Source: Actinomycetes bacterium
GTDB taxonomy: Bacteria; Actinomycetota; Acidimicrobiia; Acidimicrobiales; Poriferisodalaceae
DNA length: 36,128 bases
Assembly (NCBI GenBank): GCA_024228575.1
Contig: JAAETH010000260.1
Coordinates: 1-36,128, forward strand
Direction: 5' to 3'
Shown: positions 8,000-16,937 of the stretch, one piece after another
Layout: each line of letters starts with the position of its first letter
Position numbering within the stretch: position 1 is the first letter of the stretch
Made by a program: the position numbers and the translations under genes
Notes under the pieces: model-generated
The model's database searches: none
Seen by the model: only the letters and a program-made list of their open reading frames with translations
What the model was told of the DNA's origin: nothing

Positions 8000-8853
8000 T
8001 CACCGTCACCACCATCGCCGAGCTTCGAGTGCTGCTCGATGCACACCGAGGCAACGGACACTCTGTCGGATTTGTCCCCACGATGGGCTACCTACACGAC
8101 GGCCACGCATCGCTGATGCGGGCCGCCCGCGTCGAGAACGACGTCGTCGTGACCTCCATCTTCGTGAACCCACTCCAGTTCGCCGAGGACGAAGACCTGA
8201 GTGACTATCCCCGCGATCTCGAACGCGATCTACAGGTCTGCGATGAGGCTGGTGCTGATGTCATCTTCGCGCCGACCGCAGACGAGATGTACTCGCGACC
8301 GATGTCGACCGTCGTCGAGGTGCCCGAGATGGCCAAGCGGTGGGAGGGTGCGTCACGCCCAACCCATTTCGCCGGTGTCGCCACGGTCGTCGCGAAGTTG
8401 TTCTCGATCGTGGGAACGTGCAGCGCCTACTTCGGCGAGAAGGACTTCCAACAGCTGCGGATAATAACGACCATGGTCGAAGACCTCTCCTTCCCGATCA
8501 GGGTCGTCGGCTGCCCCATCCGGCGCGAGGACGACGGCCTGGCGATGTCGAGCCGCAACATCTATCTCGAAGGAGATCAACGAGCCGCGGCGACCGTTCT
8601 GAACCGTGCCCTGCGAGCGGCGATCGGCGCCTTCCACAACGGCGAAACCGACGGCGCCGTCCTGTCACAACTCATGGCATCAGAGGTGACCGCCGAGCCA
8701 TTGGCGGCGCTCGACTACGCAGCCGTGGTGCGATCCGACGACCTGACCACCGCCCGCACCGTCGACGACACCAATCGCCTGATCATCGCCGCCGACGTCG
8801 GTGCAACCCGACTCATCGACAATATGGGACTCGGCTCAACTACACCACTGTAA
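7996..8853 (+). CDS. panC: Pantothenate synthetase (285 aa)
   Basis: ATP-dependent ligase joining pantoate and beta-alanine to make pantothenate, the coenzyme A precursor. Class I nucleotidyl-transferase signatures are clear: PTMGYLHDGH (28-37), FVNPLQFAEDEDLSDYPRD (about 56-73), FGEKDFQQL (146-154) and MSSRN (184-188). The length is normal for the family. The start is a GTG overlapping the upstream stop by 4 bases. No panB or panD is seen in the window. Confidence 0.96.
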   Translation: MITVTTIAELRVLLDAHRGNGHSVGFVPTMGYLHDGHASLMRAARVENDVVVTSIFVNPLQFAEDEDLSDYPRDLERDLQVCDEAGADVIFAPTADEMYSRPMSTVVEVPEMAKRWEGASRPTHFAGVATVVAKLFSIVGTCSAYFGEKDFQQLRIITTMVEDLSFPIRVVGCPIRREDDGLAMSSRNIYLEGDQRAAATVLNRALRAAIGAFHNGETDGAVLSQLMASEVTAEPLAALDYAAVVRSDDLTTARTVDDTNRLIIAADVGATRLIDNMGLGSTTPL

Positions 8854-8883
8854 TTTGTGGCGCTTTCTTGGTAGGTTTCGGTC

Positions 8884-9384
8884 ATGGGAGGGTGCGTCAG
8901 GTTCGATTGTGTCAAACCCGCCGCCGCGGGTCTCGCCCTCGATCACGAACATCAGAGGGTGACCATCATCGATCGCGACACCGCCATCGATCTGCTCCTC
9001 ATCGAGTTGTGCCACCACCACGCCGACGAGGTCACGATGCCCACAGGGTGGGTCATCGACGACGACCGAGCAGCTCAACAGTCTCTGTTCGTCGCCGAAC
9101 TTCTCGATACCGCAGCCCCAGCATCGGTGTCGCGGCTCGATCATCGAAGGGCCAGACAAGAGCGGACCATCCACGAACCAACACTCTTCTCGGCGCCAGA
9201 ACGTGCCGATGAGAACAAGATGGAAGACAAGCGCCGGCGCATCCCGATCGAGCCGATCGAGCCGATCGAGGACGAGGACTCTCCCTGGATTGGCCAACCC
9301 GAGCTTCGCCACAGCGAACTGCTCGAAGTGGACGAGACTTCTCCGCTACTGGCTCGAGCGTTCAGAGCCAGCCGAGCGAGCTGA
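8884..9384 (+). CDS. Hypothetical protein (166 aa)
   Basis: I do not recognise a family. The N-terminal 100 residues look soluble and mildly helical (ITIIDRD-like start, then a His-rich HHHADE). The C-terminal third is charged and contains IEPIEPIEDEDE-like short repeats made by tandem copies of a 9-base unit near 9250. GGTAGG lies about 8 bases upstream of the ATG. Codon use is rich in GAC, GAG, CTC and GCC as in neighbouring genes, which favours this strand over the overlapping minus-strand frame at 8836-9312. It starts 30 bp after panC and abuts the convergent gene (TGATCA at 9382-9387). Confidence 0.55.
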   Translation: MGGCVRFDCVKPAAAGLALDHEHQRVTIIDRDTAIDLLLIELCHHHADEVTMPTGWVIDDDRAAQQSLFVAELLDTAAPASVSRLDHRRARQERTIHEPTLFSAPERADENKMEDKRRRIPIEPIEPIEDEDSPWIGQPELRHSELLEVDETSPLLARAFRASRAS

Positions 9385-9756
9385 TCAGCGACCCAACCGC
9401 CGCTTGGTGACCGTTACCGCAACCGTTCCATCCTCTGCAACTACACGATCGACGCGATCGCCCAGTAGATGAAGCATCAGGTCCTGTTCGCCCGACTCGT
9501 GCTGATTTCGCATCATCGCCGTCGAGCTGTGAAGACGGAGTCTGATCTCGTCACTATCGATGTCGAGGCCGACCGAAACCTTGGAATCGGGGCGATCGCC
9601 GCTGCGGGGAGTGGTCAGTTCAACAAAGGCCAGAACCACGTCTCGCGCGATCGAGGAATGCACCCCGGCCGTCTCGAGACGTTCGCTCAACAGCCCGCGC
9701 GCGGACTCGAGTTCCTCATCTGCTGTCCCACACGTGAATTCCTCAGCCACGGTCAC
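9385..9756 (-). CDS. Small RsbW/HATPase-like protein, probably degenerate (123 aa)
   Basis: The layout resembles small anti-sigma/serine kinase ATPases: a helix (ESARGLLSERLETAGV), then ARDVVLAFVELTT where the family has LAxxExxxNAxxH, then alternating strands (VSVGLDID, EIRLRLH), then LMLHLLGDRVDRVVAEDGTVAVTVTKRR as the closing helix and strand. The N-box asparagine that binds Mg-ATP is not present at the expected place (ELTTPRSG), so nucleotide binding may be lost. This is a fold-level guess by eye and the function is unknown. Its promoter would lie in the 9757-10050 gap. Confidence 0.6.
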   Translation of the reverse strand: MTVAEEFTCGTADEELESARGLLSERLETAGVHSSIARDVVLAFVELTTPRSGDRPDSKVSVGLDIDSDEIRLRLHSSTAMMRNQHESGEQDLMLHLLGDRVDRVVAEDGTVAVTVTKRRLGR

Positions 9757-10050
9757 AGTTTGTCACCATACGACGTCGCGCTCGCGAAGTTGAGGATCCA
9801 TCACAAGCCTTGCCCACAAACCGCCGGTGTGGATCAGGTGCTGAGCACCCTCGAAACCACATCTGCTCATCTTCGCGTACGCCATCGGTGTCAAGATGAT
9901 GGCCTCGTTCAGCCTTGCTCAACCGCCTCCACCACCAATGGGCGGGCTCAGAGAGTCATGTCTTGCCCACCATGACGACGCTGCGGTGTTCGCTCTGCGG
10001 CTGTCCACAGGTTGTGGCCAAACTTGTGGACTAACTACAACCGTGTGATT
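9757..10050. other. Gene-free 294-bp stretch with DnaA-box-like cluster
   Basis: No convincing gene in either strand. Five 9-mers lie one mismatch from TTATCCACA or TTGTCCACA: 9810-9818 (plus), 9828-9836 (minus), 10001-10009 (plus), 10013-10021 (minus) and 10025-10033 (minus). Three of them fall within 33 bp. A palindrome GGTGCTGAGCACC lies at 9838-9850. The stretch also holds the end of the crgA transcript and the promoter region of the 9756 gene. Whether DnaA binds here is untested. Confidence 0.45.
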
Positions 10051-10320
10051 TCAACGCCAGCGGGTTGCGAGCATGATGCCGACGAGAACGAAGCCGAGAC
10101 CACCCAGGAGCCACCATGTGTCGGGGCTGCCGGGCAGCCATGACAGATAGTTGGCGAAGATCACTGCGACGCCTACAGCCAGACAGGTTCCCATGGTCGC
10201 GGGCAACCAGCGCGGGCTCGGTGGAGCGGCAGCGGGTCGATGCCCGACCTCATAGTCGTAGCCGGCTGGTCTAGTGCCCTTTTGGGTGACCCGGCCGGGC
10301 TTGTTGAACGATCGCGACAT
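10051..10320 (-). CDS. crgA: Cell division protein CrgA (89 aa)
   Basis: Small membrane protein of the actinobacterial divisome that helps recruit FtsZ/FtsI partners. The N-terminus is basic and soluble (MSRSFNKPGRVTQ), followed by PSPRWLPATM and two hydrophobic helices (about 39-58 and 67-84) with the WLPG..DTWWLLGGLG connector typical of the family. The ATG at 10320 was chosen over an upstream start at 10356 that would overlap pknB. It is the last gene of the kinase/PBP cluster, 32 bp after pknB. Confidence 0.9.
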   Translation of the reverse strand: MSRSFNKPGRVTQKGTRPAGYDYEVGHRPAAAPPSPRWLPATMGTCLAVGVAVIFANYLSWLPGSPDTWWLLGGLGFVLVGIMLATRWR

Positions 10321-10352
10321 AACTGACGAGGATAGGCGAACGGGCCGCCGGT

Positions 10353-12479
10353 TCAAGCCTCGGTTGTGCTTGTGGTCGTTGTCGAGGTCGACGTTGTCGA
10401 CGTTGTCGACGTTGTCGTGGTCGGCGTAGTCGTAGTCGTGGTCGAGGAGGTCGTGGTCGTCGGCGGCTCGTCGGCTGCGTTGCCGATGATGATGACGACT
10501 TCTTGGCCGACGTAGGTCTCTGTTCCCGGCGCTGGCCTGATCTCGACAACCTGACCGTCGTTCTCGTCACCGAACTCGAGCTCGACCTCTTCGCGCCGCA
10601 CCACGAACCGATCGCCTTCGAGACTGGCCTGGACAACCTCGGGGTTTGTGCTACCGATCTCCTCGAGACCCGGAACGGTGACCGGCTCGGGACCCAAAGA
10701 CACCACAAGGGTGACGACCGAGTCGCGCACCAGAGAAGTGCCTTCGGGCGGGTCGGACCTGATGATGAACCCGATCTCGATGTCTTCGGAGAACTCTTCC
10801 TCGATCTGATCGTTGAGGAAAGCCCTGGCGATTGCGACCCTGGCGTCGGCGGCAGCGAGCCCGACCACCTGGGGTACGTCGACATCGCCGAGACCGAGCG
10901 ACACGACCAACTCGATGGTGCTGCCCGCCGGTCGTTGCTCGGCCGACGAAGGCGATTGACTGATGACCCTGCCCGCCTCGATCTCTTCGTCGGTGCGTTC
11001 TTCGACGTACACGTCGAAACCGGCTTGCCTGAGCTGGTTCTCGGCCTCGGCGCTCTCGAGGCCGACGACGTTCAGAACGTCGACGAGCACGGCTCCAGAG
11101 GATGCGGTCAGGACAATCGTTTCGTCCAGGTCGATGACCAGACCCGACCGCGGGTCCTGCTGGAACACCACGTTCTCGGAGACATCGTCGCGCTCCTCGA
11201 ATTCGACCACGACATCCTGGAACCCGAGTTCTTCCAGCTGGGCCTGGGCGATCTCCCAATTGGACCCGGTCAGTGAAGGCACCCTGGCCCGGCCGGCCGT
11301 GACCTCTTCCGAGGTGTCTGGCGTGGTGTCGTCGGTTCCGTCGTCTGAGCCACCCAGCAAGGCCTGGGCCAGGAAGAACAGGACAACAGCGAGACCGATG
11401 AGGGTCAGCAACAGGATGGCGATCCAGACACCGGTGCGCGGGGGGTTCTCTTCGTAGCCGCCGTAGCCGGGAGGAATGGGCGTCATCTGCGATGCCGTCG
11501 GATGCGGCGAAACCGCCGGCTGCTGCGGGACCTGCATTGCCGACGCCTGCATCTGAGGAACAGCGATGGTGGCATCGGCAGGTGGTGTCGAGGTGGGAAC
11601 GACGGGTGGCTGGGTCGCAACGGCACCGGTGACCCGTGGGGCCTCACCGGTGCGGTAGCGGCGAAGATCTGCCCTGAACTCCTCTGCGCTGGCGTAGCGC
11701 TCGTCGGCCTGCTTCGCAAGCCCGTGCAACACGACGGCCTCGAGAGCCGGGGGCACGTCGGCGTTGAAACGCACCGGCGAGGGAACCGGTTCCTGAACGT
11801 GTTTGTAGGCGATGGCAATCGGGGTGTCGCCGGTGAACGGGGGTCCCGCCGTGATCATCTCGTAGAGCACCACGGCCAACGAGTAGACGTCGCTGCGGGG
11901 GTCGGCAGGATGCCCCTGAGCCTGTTCGGGAGAAAGGTAGGTGGCCGTGCCCATGACATTGCCGGTCTGGGTGAGACCATCACTTGCGTCAGCGCTGAGG
12001 GCTCTGGCGATGCCGAAGTCGGTGACCTTCACCTGGCCGGAGGAATCGATGAGAACGTTTCCCGGCTTGATGTCGCGATGGACAACACCATTTCGATGGG
12101 CGAACCCGAGCGCCGCAGCTATGTCGATGGCGATGTCGGCGGCCCTGTCGGGGTGAAGCGGGCCTTCGGATCGGATGATCTCGGCCAGCGAGCGGCCTTC
12201 GACGTACTCCATCACGATGTAGTACGTGCCTAGTTCCTGTCCCCAGTCGTATACACCCACGACGTTCGGATGGTTCAGGTTGGCCGCCGCCTGAGCTTCG
12301 CGCCTGAAGCGCTCGACAAAGGCGGGATCGGTTGCGAACTCAGGGAACAACACCTTGACCGCCACTGGACGGTCGAGCAATTGGTCGCGCGCCAAGAACA
12401 CCTCGGCCATGCCGCCTCGGGCAATGCGCCGATAGAGCTCGTATCTCCCGCCAAAAACGGGCCTGTCCGTGTTGCTCAT
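10353..12479 (-). CDS. pknB: Ser/Thr protein kinase PknB with PASTA domains (708 aa)
   Basis: Membrane receptor kinase that senses cell-wall precursors and phosphorylates growth and division proteins. The kinase domain occupies about residues 12-275: glycine loop IARGGMAEVF, ATP lysine K42, HRDIKPGN (134-141), DFG (154-156) and SPEQ. A Pro-rich linker follows, then one TM helix (about 351-375) and four extracellular PASTA repeats starting near 399, 467, 533 and 601. The last ~37 residues are almost only Thr and Ser, encoded by repetitive GTCG-rich DNA (about 10356-10465, plus strand). The ATG at 12479 begins the usual MSNTDRPVFGGRYEL-type start; the frame is open upstream to 12566. No second kinase (pknA) is present. 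Confidence 0.96.
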   Translation of the reverse strand: MSNTDRPVFGGRYELYRRIARGGMAEVFLARDQLLDRPVAVKVLFPEFATDPAFVERFRREAQAAANLNHPNVVGVYDWGQELGTYYIVMEYVEGRSLAEIIRSEGPLHPDRAADIAIDIAAALGFAHRNGVVHRDIKPGNVLIDSSGQVKVTDFGIARALSADASDGLTQTGNVMGTATYLSPEQAQGHPADPRSDVYSLAVVLYEMITAGPPFTGDTPIAIAYKHVQEPVPSPVRFNADVPPALEAVVLHGLAKQADERYASAEEFRADLRRYRTGEAPRVTGAVATQPPVVPTSTPPADATIAVPQMQASAMQVPQQPAVSPHPTASQMTPIPPGYGGYEENPPRTGVWIAILLLTLIGLAVVLFFLAQALLGGSDDGTDDTTPDTSEEVTAGRARVPSLTGSNWEIAQAQLEELGFQDVVVEFEERDDVSENVVFQQDPRSGLVIDLDETIVLTASSGAVLVDVLNVVGLESAEAENQLRQAGFDVYVEERTDEEIEAGRVISQSPSSAEQRPAGSTIELVVSLGLGDVDVPQVVGLAAADARVAIARAFLNDQIEEEFSEDIEIGFIIRSDPPEGTSLVRDSVVTLVVSLGPEPVTVPGLEEIGSTNPEVVQASLEGDRFVVRREEVELEFGDENDGQVVEIRPAPGTETYVGQEVVIIIGNAADEPPTTTTSSTTTTTTPTTTTSTTSTTSTSTTTTSTTEA

Positions 12480-12602
12480 CGTGTGTTTCTCTGTGCCTGG
12501 CTTGGGCCTTGCGACAGTGCGAGCGAGCCTACCGGTGGTTCGTGGCCCGCTGCTTTCAGCTCCCAAGGATGCCGCATCGAGCCGCGAATGTAGGTCACCT
12601 TG

Positions 12603-14087
12603 TCAATTCTGTTCGGTCGGGTCACCGATCAGGGCCTCGAGGGCGGCCCGCATCACCTCACGAGCAACAGGCCCAGCATGGGTTCCACCGGTCAAGGGAC
12701 CGGTCTGAACATCCCCCTGAAGGAACACGGCAACGGCAACTCTGGGCTCGTCCGCCGGGGCAAAACCGACGATCCATGCATGGGTGTTGTCGCTTTCCCC
12801 AACCTCGGCGGTGCCCGTCTTGCCTGCTACTGCGATGTCATCGTCGAACTGGAGGCTTCGGGCCGTTCCGTTGGCGGCAACGTTCTCCAACATCGCCGAC
12901 AGCTCGCGGGCGGTCTCGAACTCGATCGGAGTTGCGGCAGCATCAGCGTCTGTCGAGGACACGAGCGTTCCCTCGCTGTCGCGAACCTCGGCCACGAGGT
13001 GTGGCTTCAGCATGACACCGTCGTTCGCCACGGTTGCGGCAACCAGCGCCATCTGCAGCGGCGTTGCGGCGACGTCGAACTGCCCAATCGCCGACTGCGC
13101 CAGCAGGGGGATGTTCTCGTCGTAGAAGTCGGCGGAGGGAACCACGGACTCGACCACACCGGCGAGCTCGATGTCAGGCGTCGAGTTGAAGCCGAACGAC
13201 TCGGCCATGGCCACCAACGCATCGGCCCCGATCTGAACCCCGAGCTCGGCGAAGCCGGTGTTGCACGACACCCGCAACATCTCGGTGAGGTTGCCACCAC
13301 ACGAGCTGTCGCCGAAGTTGGTGATCGGATGGTCGGTCTGAGGTGCCAGGTACTCGTCCGCGACTTCGTACTCGGGTTCGGCCGGTGTGACGACTTCCTC
13401 CTCGAGGCCAGCGGCAGCGGTGACGATCTTGAACGTCGATCCCGGCGGATAACGCTCCTGGAAGGCTCGAGACCGCGTCGGTTTCTCGGGATCGGAGACG
13501 AGGGCAAACCGGTCCTCGCGCGCCTGGTCGAGGTCGTGGCTCGACAACAGGTTCGGATCGAAGGTGGGCCACGCGTACATCGCGAGGATTGCCCCGGTCT
13601 GGGTGTCGATGGCCACCACGGCACCGTTGCGTTCACCGAGCGCCGCCCGCGCGATGCGCTGCACCGAATGATCGATGGTGAGGACAACATCGGCCGTACG
13701 CACACGATCCACGAAGAGGTCGGAGAGGCTCTTCAAGTCGATCTCGCGGTCGGTGCCGGCCAATTGGGCGTGAAAGGCCGATTCGAGTCCGCTAGCGCCA
13801 TAGTTCAGCGACACATAGCCGGTCAGATGGGCGTAAAGCTCGCCGTGGGGATACTCGCGCAAGCGCTCCAGCTCACCTTCGACCTCCACAGTCTCGGCGA
13901 CGACCACACCGTCGGCGGTCACGATTGCTCCACGGGGTTCGGAGAACTGTCTGACGATGTCGCGTGTGTTGTCGGGATGCGACCGGTAGTCGTCGGCGCG
14001 CACCAGCTGAACCAGGTTCAGCTGGATGAACAGGAGTGTGTACAACCCGAGGAGCACAGCGGTCACAGTTCGAATACGCAGGTTCAT
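12603..14087 (-). CDS. pbpA: Penicillin-binding protein PbpA, class B transpeptidase (494 aa)
   Basis: Membrane-anchored D,D-transpeptidase that cross-links peptidoglycan. One N-terminal helix (about 8-28) anchors it. The catalytic motifs are STFK (217-220, nucleophile S217), SCN (274-276) and KTGTAE (423-428). The length fits the PbpA group encoded beside rodA. The ATG at 14087 overlaps the rodA stop by ATGA, so the SEDS glycosyltransferase and its transpeptidase partner are made together. A 123-bp gap separates it from pknB. Confidence 0.95.
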   Translation of the reverse strand: MNLRIRTVTAVLLGLYTLLFIQLNLVQLVRADDYRSHPDNTRDIVRQFSEPRGAIVTADGVVVAETVEVEGELERLREYPHGELYAHLTGYVSLNYGASGLESAFHAQLAGTDREIDLKSLSDLFVDRVRTADVVLTIDHSVQRIARAALGERNGAVVAIDTQTGAILAMYAWPTFDPNLLSSHDLDQAREDRFALVSDPEKPTRSRAFQERYPPGSTFKIVTAAAGLEEEVVTPAEPEYEVADEYLAPQTDHPITNFGDSSCGGNLTEMLRVSCNTGFAELGVQIGADALVAMAESFGFNSTPDIELAGVVESVVPSADFYDENIPLLAQSAIGQFDVAATPLQMALVAATVANDGVMLKPHLVAEVRDSEGTLVSSTDADAAATPIEFETARELSAMLENVAANGTARSLQFDDDIAVAGKTGTAEVGESDNTHAWIVGFAPADEPRVAVAVFLQGDVQTGPLTGGTHAGPVAREVMRAALEALIGDPTEQN

Positions 14088-15391
14088 GCGGCAGCATCCA
14101 CCCGCCGAACAACCCGCCGGATCCGCGTTTCGCCCGCCGACTCGTCCGACACTCGCAGCAGCAGCGCAAGAAGCACATAGTTGGCCAGCAGGGATGACCC
14201 GCCGTAGGAGATGAACGGCAACGTGATGCCGGTCAGGGGCATCACCCTGAGAACCCCGCCCATGATGATGAAGGCCTGGAAGCCCACAATGATCGTGAGG
14301 CTGGCGGCCAGCAGGGTGCCGAACTCGTCACGAGCCCGCACGGCCACACGCAGCCCGGCACCGATAAACAGCAGGAAGCCACAGATGACAGCGGTGGCGC
14401 CGACAAACCCCAGCTCCTCGCCTATCACCGCGAAGATGAAGTCGGTCTCTCGAGCGGGGATCCTCTCGGGGGATCCGAGCCCGGGACCAGTACCGGTCAA
14501 TCCCCCCGAAGCGAGGGCGAATGTGGCCTGGACCAGCTGGTAGCCCTCACCGGAGGGGTCCTGCCAGGGATCCAGCCAGATGCGCACCCGCGACTGCACG
14601 TGCTCGAACATCGCCCAAGCGGCAACTGCGCCGGCGACGAACAGCCCTCCCCCGACACCGAGATACCAGGCGCGCCCGGTACCGACCCACACAACGATCA
14701 CGAAGGTCGAGAACACCAACAGCGAGGATCCGAGATCGCGTTCGGCGACCATCACCAGCAACGACGCACCCCATGCGGCCAGAAGGGGCCCCAGGTGTTT
14801 GAGGTCGGGAACGACGAACCTCCACAGCCTTCTGGTTCCCACGGCGAGCAGCTCACGTTTCTCGACCAGGTAGCCGCTGACGAAGATCGCCATCGCCAGC
14901 TTGGCTGCCTCACCCGGCTGAAAGCTGAACGGGCCAAGGCGAATCCAGAGGCGAGCACCGTTGATCGTTCGGCCCAACCCCGGCAGCAGCGGCGCCAGCA
15001 ACAAGACGATTCCGGCGAGTGCAAAGGTCCAGCGGTAGCGGGCCAGCACATTTGTGTCGTGAACGAAAGCGAGCGTCGCAACAAACGCAACGATGCCAAG
15101 AAGTGTCCAAGCGGCCTGGTTTGCAGCCAGCTCGGGATCGAGCCTGACGATGACCGAATAGCCGAGGCCGTTCAGCAGTGCTGCCAGGGGTAGCAACGTT
15201 CCGTCGGCTGCGGGGGCAAACCACCGAACCGCCAGATGGGCCCCGAGCAACAGCACCACGACCTGGATCAGGAAGGGTGTGACCGAAGAAGGCGTCGGAG
15301 TGTCGGTAGCGACCGCCAGGGTGTAGGTGCCGACCGTGACGACAACAGCGACGAGGACGAGGCCAAGCTCGGTAGTCCGTTGTCTGGTCAC
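14084..15391 (-). CDS. rodA: SEDS-family peptidoglycan polymerase RodA/FtsW (435 aa)
   Basis: Multi-pass membrane glycosyltransferase that polymerises lipid II, working with PbpA. About 10-12 hydrophobic helices are seen. Family segments include LGRTINGARLWI, FSFQPGEAAKLA, ERDLGSSLLVF and, near the C-terminus, MPLTGITLPFISYGGSS. The start is GTG at 15391, overlapping the pstP stop (GTGA); the frame is open further upstream but antisense of nothing useful. Together with pstP and pbpA it forms a fully overlapped gene chain. Confidence 0.95.
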   Translation of the reverse strand: MTRQRTTELGLVLVAVVVTVGTYTLAVATDTPTPSSVTPFLIQVVVLLLGAHLAVRWFAPAADGTLLPLAALLNGLGYSVIVRLDPELAANQAAWTLLGIVAFVATLAFVHDTNVLARYRWTFALAGIVLLLAPLLPGLGRTINGARLWIRLGPFSFQPGEAAKLAMAIFVSGYLVEKRELLAVGTRRLWRFVVPDLKHLGPLLAAWGASLLVMVAERDLGSSLLVFSTFVIVVWVGTGRAWYLGVGGGLFVAGAVAAWAMFEHVQSRVRIWLDPWQDPSGEGYQLVQATFALASGGLTGTGPGLGSPERIPARETDFIFAVIGEELGFVGATAVICGFLLFIGAGLRVAVRARDEFGTLLAASLTIIVGFQAFIIMGGVLRVMPLTGITLPFISYGGSSLLANYVLLALLLRVSDESAGETRIRRVVRRVDAAA

Positions 15392-16920
15392 GAATCTGCT
15401 GGTCTGATGCCCTCGATGAAGGCTCTCGCCGCCTCGAGACTGGTCACTTCGACCACTTGCTCGAGCTCGGTGATGGTGGCCTCGGGTAGCTGCGAGCGAT
15501 AGATGCCCGAACCCTCCTCGAGGGTCGGCTCGAACCAGAACACTCCACCTTCGCGACCTTGGAAGACGACGACCTCGTCTCCGGCGAAGCTGACGTGGTA
15601 GGAGCTGCGGGCATACCAACCCGTCAGACCGATGGCGCCTGCGGCGATCGAGAGAACCAACAAAACGCCGGCGATGTGACGCCATGTGATCGACACGGGC
15701 GACGACCATCCCGAAGGCGACGCACCGATCTTCTCGCCGATCTCGGGGTTCTCGATTCGCACAGCCGAGTCGGGTTCGGAGAACGTGACCGCCGACACCT
15801 GTTCGGTCGGGGTCGGGTCGACAGCGGGGACATCATCTTCCTCTGGCGAAGGTTCGGCGGGCGCAGCATCGGGCTCGACAGCCGGAACTTCGATCGCAGA
15901 GGGTATTACCGGAGCCGGATCATCGGGGTTCTCCTCGGAGTCGGAGGGCTCACCTTCGACCAACCAGGGAAGAGGGCCTTCACCATCGTGTTTGGGCAGT
16001 TCGAGATCGTCCAGTGCATTCGTCCTCTCCTGCAACAGCGGTACCTCGTCATCGGCGACCGGCACAGCGAACGGGTCGGCTTCGATGATCAGCTCTGCGG
16101 TGGTCTCGCCCGGCGATACCGGCGCGAAGACGCCAGTATCGACCGATGTCGATGGTGTCTCGTCGTCGACGGGTGGAGTCATCAGCGCATCTGGTGCGGC
16201 GTCCTCGGCGTCGATATTCACGACGATGACCGTGATGTTGTCGCGTCCGCCGCCCGTGTTCGCCTGCTCGATCAGCAACTTGGCCGCCTCGGAGGGATCG
16301 GGGTTGGCCGCAACGATCGATGCGATTACACGGTCCGTGACCTCGTTGACCAGCCCGTCGCTGCACAAGATGAAGCGGTCACCCGCCTCGGGGACCATCT
16401 CCCACGAGTCGACGTCGACCTGCTCTCCCACACCGATGGCCCTGGTGAGCATGTTTCGGTACGGATGGGTCTCGGCCTCGACTGGGTCGAGTTGTCCTCT
16501 CCGGACCAGTTCGGCAACGTAGGAATGATCGTCCGTGACCTGCTCGAGTTCGCCATCGCGCCACAAATAGATGCGCGAGTCGCCGACGTTCACCAGACCG
16601 AGCACCGGCTCGTCGCTGCTGCCGATGACACCGATCGCGGTGAGGGTTGTTCCCATGCCCATCAGCTCTGGGTTCTTCTGGGCGTACTCCCACACGGCGG
16701 CGTTGGCCCCCACCACGCCATCGGCCAGATCGACCAGCGACGATTGCTCGAGGCCCGACATGGCACGAACGGCCACACGTGACGCAACCTCGCCACCCTG
16801 GTGACCGCCCATACCATCCGCGACCACGAACAGACCGTGGTCGGCGAACAGGGCGTCCTGGTTGGCCGGGCGCACCCTTCCCGCGTGGGTGGCGCCTCCC
16901 CACGACAAACGAAGCCGCAT
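15388..16920 (-). CDS. pstP: PP2C-family Ser/Thr phosphatase PstP (510 aa)
   Basis: Metal-dependent phosphatase that reverses PknB phosphorylation. The catalytic domain (about 5-240) has RPANQDA, DGMGGHQGGEVAS (D35 and neighbours bind Mn/Mg), GDSRIYLW, CSDGL and GGRDNITVIV. A long acidic Pro/Glu linker follows, then one TM helix near 413-435 and a ~75-residue external tail. The ATG at 16920 is preceded by GAGGAG at 5 bases; a GTG at 16926 is the alternative. The upstream 51-bp tandem repeat ends 17 bp before this start, so the ribosome site lies between repeat and gene. Confidence 0.94.
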   Translation of the reverse strand: MRLRLSWGGATHAGRVRPANQDALFADHGLFVVADGMGGHQGGEVASRVAVRAMSGLEQSSLVDLADGVVGANAAVWEYAQKNPELMGMGTTLTAIGVIGSSDEPVLGLVNVGDSRIYLWRDGELEQVTDDHSYVAELVRRGQLDPVEAETHPYRNMLTRAIGVGEQVDVDSWEMVPEAGDRFILCSDGLVNEVTDRVIASIVAANPDPSEAAKLLIEQANTGGGRDNITVIVVNIDAEDAAPDALMTPPVDDETPSTSVDTGVFAPVSPGETTAELIIEADPFAVPVADDEVPLLQERTNALDDLELPKHDGEGPLPWLVEGEPSDSEENPDDPAPVIPSAIEVPAVEPDAAPAEPSPEEDDVPAVDPTPTEQVSAVTFSEPDSAVRIENPEIGEKIGASPSGWSSPVSITWRHIAGVLLVLSIAAGAIGLTGWYARSSYHVSFAGDEVVVFQGREGGVFWFEPTLEEGSGIYRSQLPEATITELEQVVEVTSLEAARAFIEGIRPADS

Positions 16921-16937
16921 GCTCACTCCTCAACTCC

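Noticed and set aside
8836-9312. Minus-strand frame of 158 aa opposite the gene at 8884
   Set aside because: It runs into panC, has no ribosome site, and the plus-strand frame has the better codon bias. Some doubt remains.
10503-11276. Plus-strand frame of 257 aa inside pknB
   Set aside because: Antisense to the PASTA-encoding part of pknB, whose domains are unmistakable.
12600-14180. Plus-strand frame of 526 aa across pbpA
   Set aside because: Complement shadow; pbpA on the other strand carries all transpeptidase motifs.
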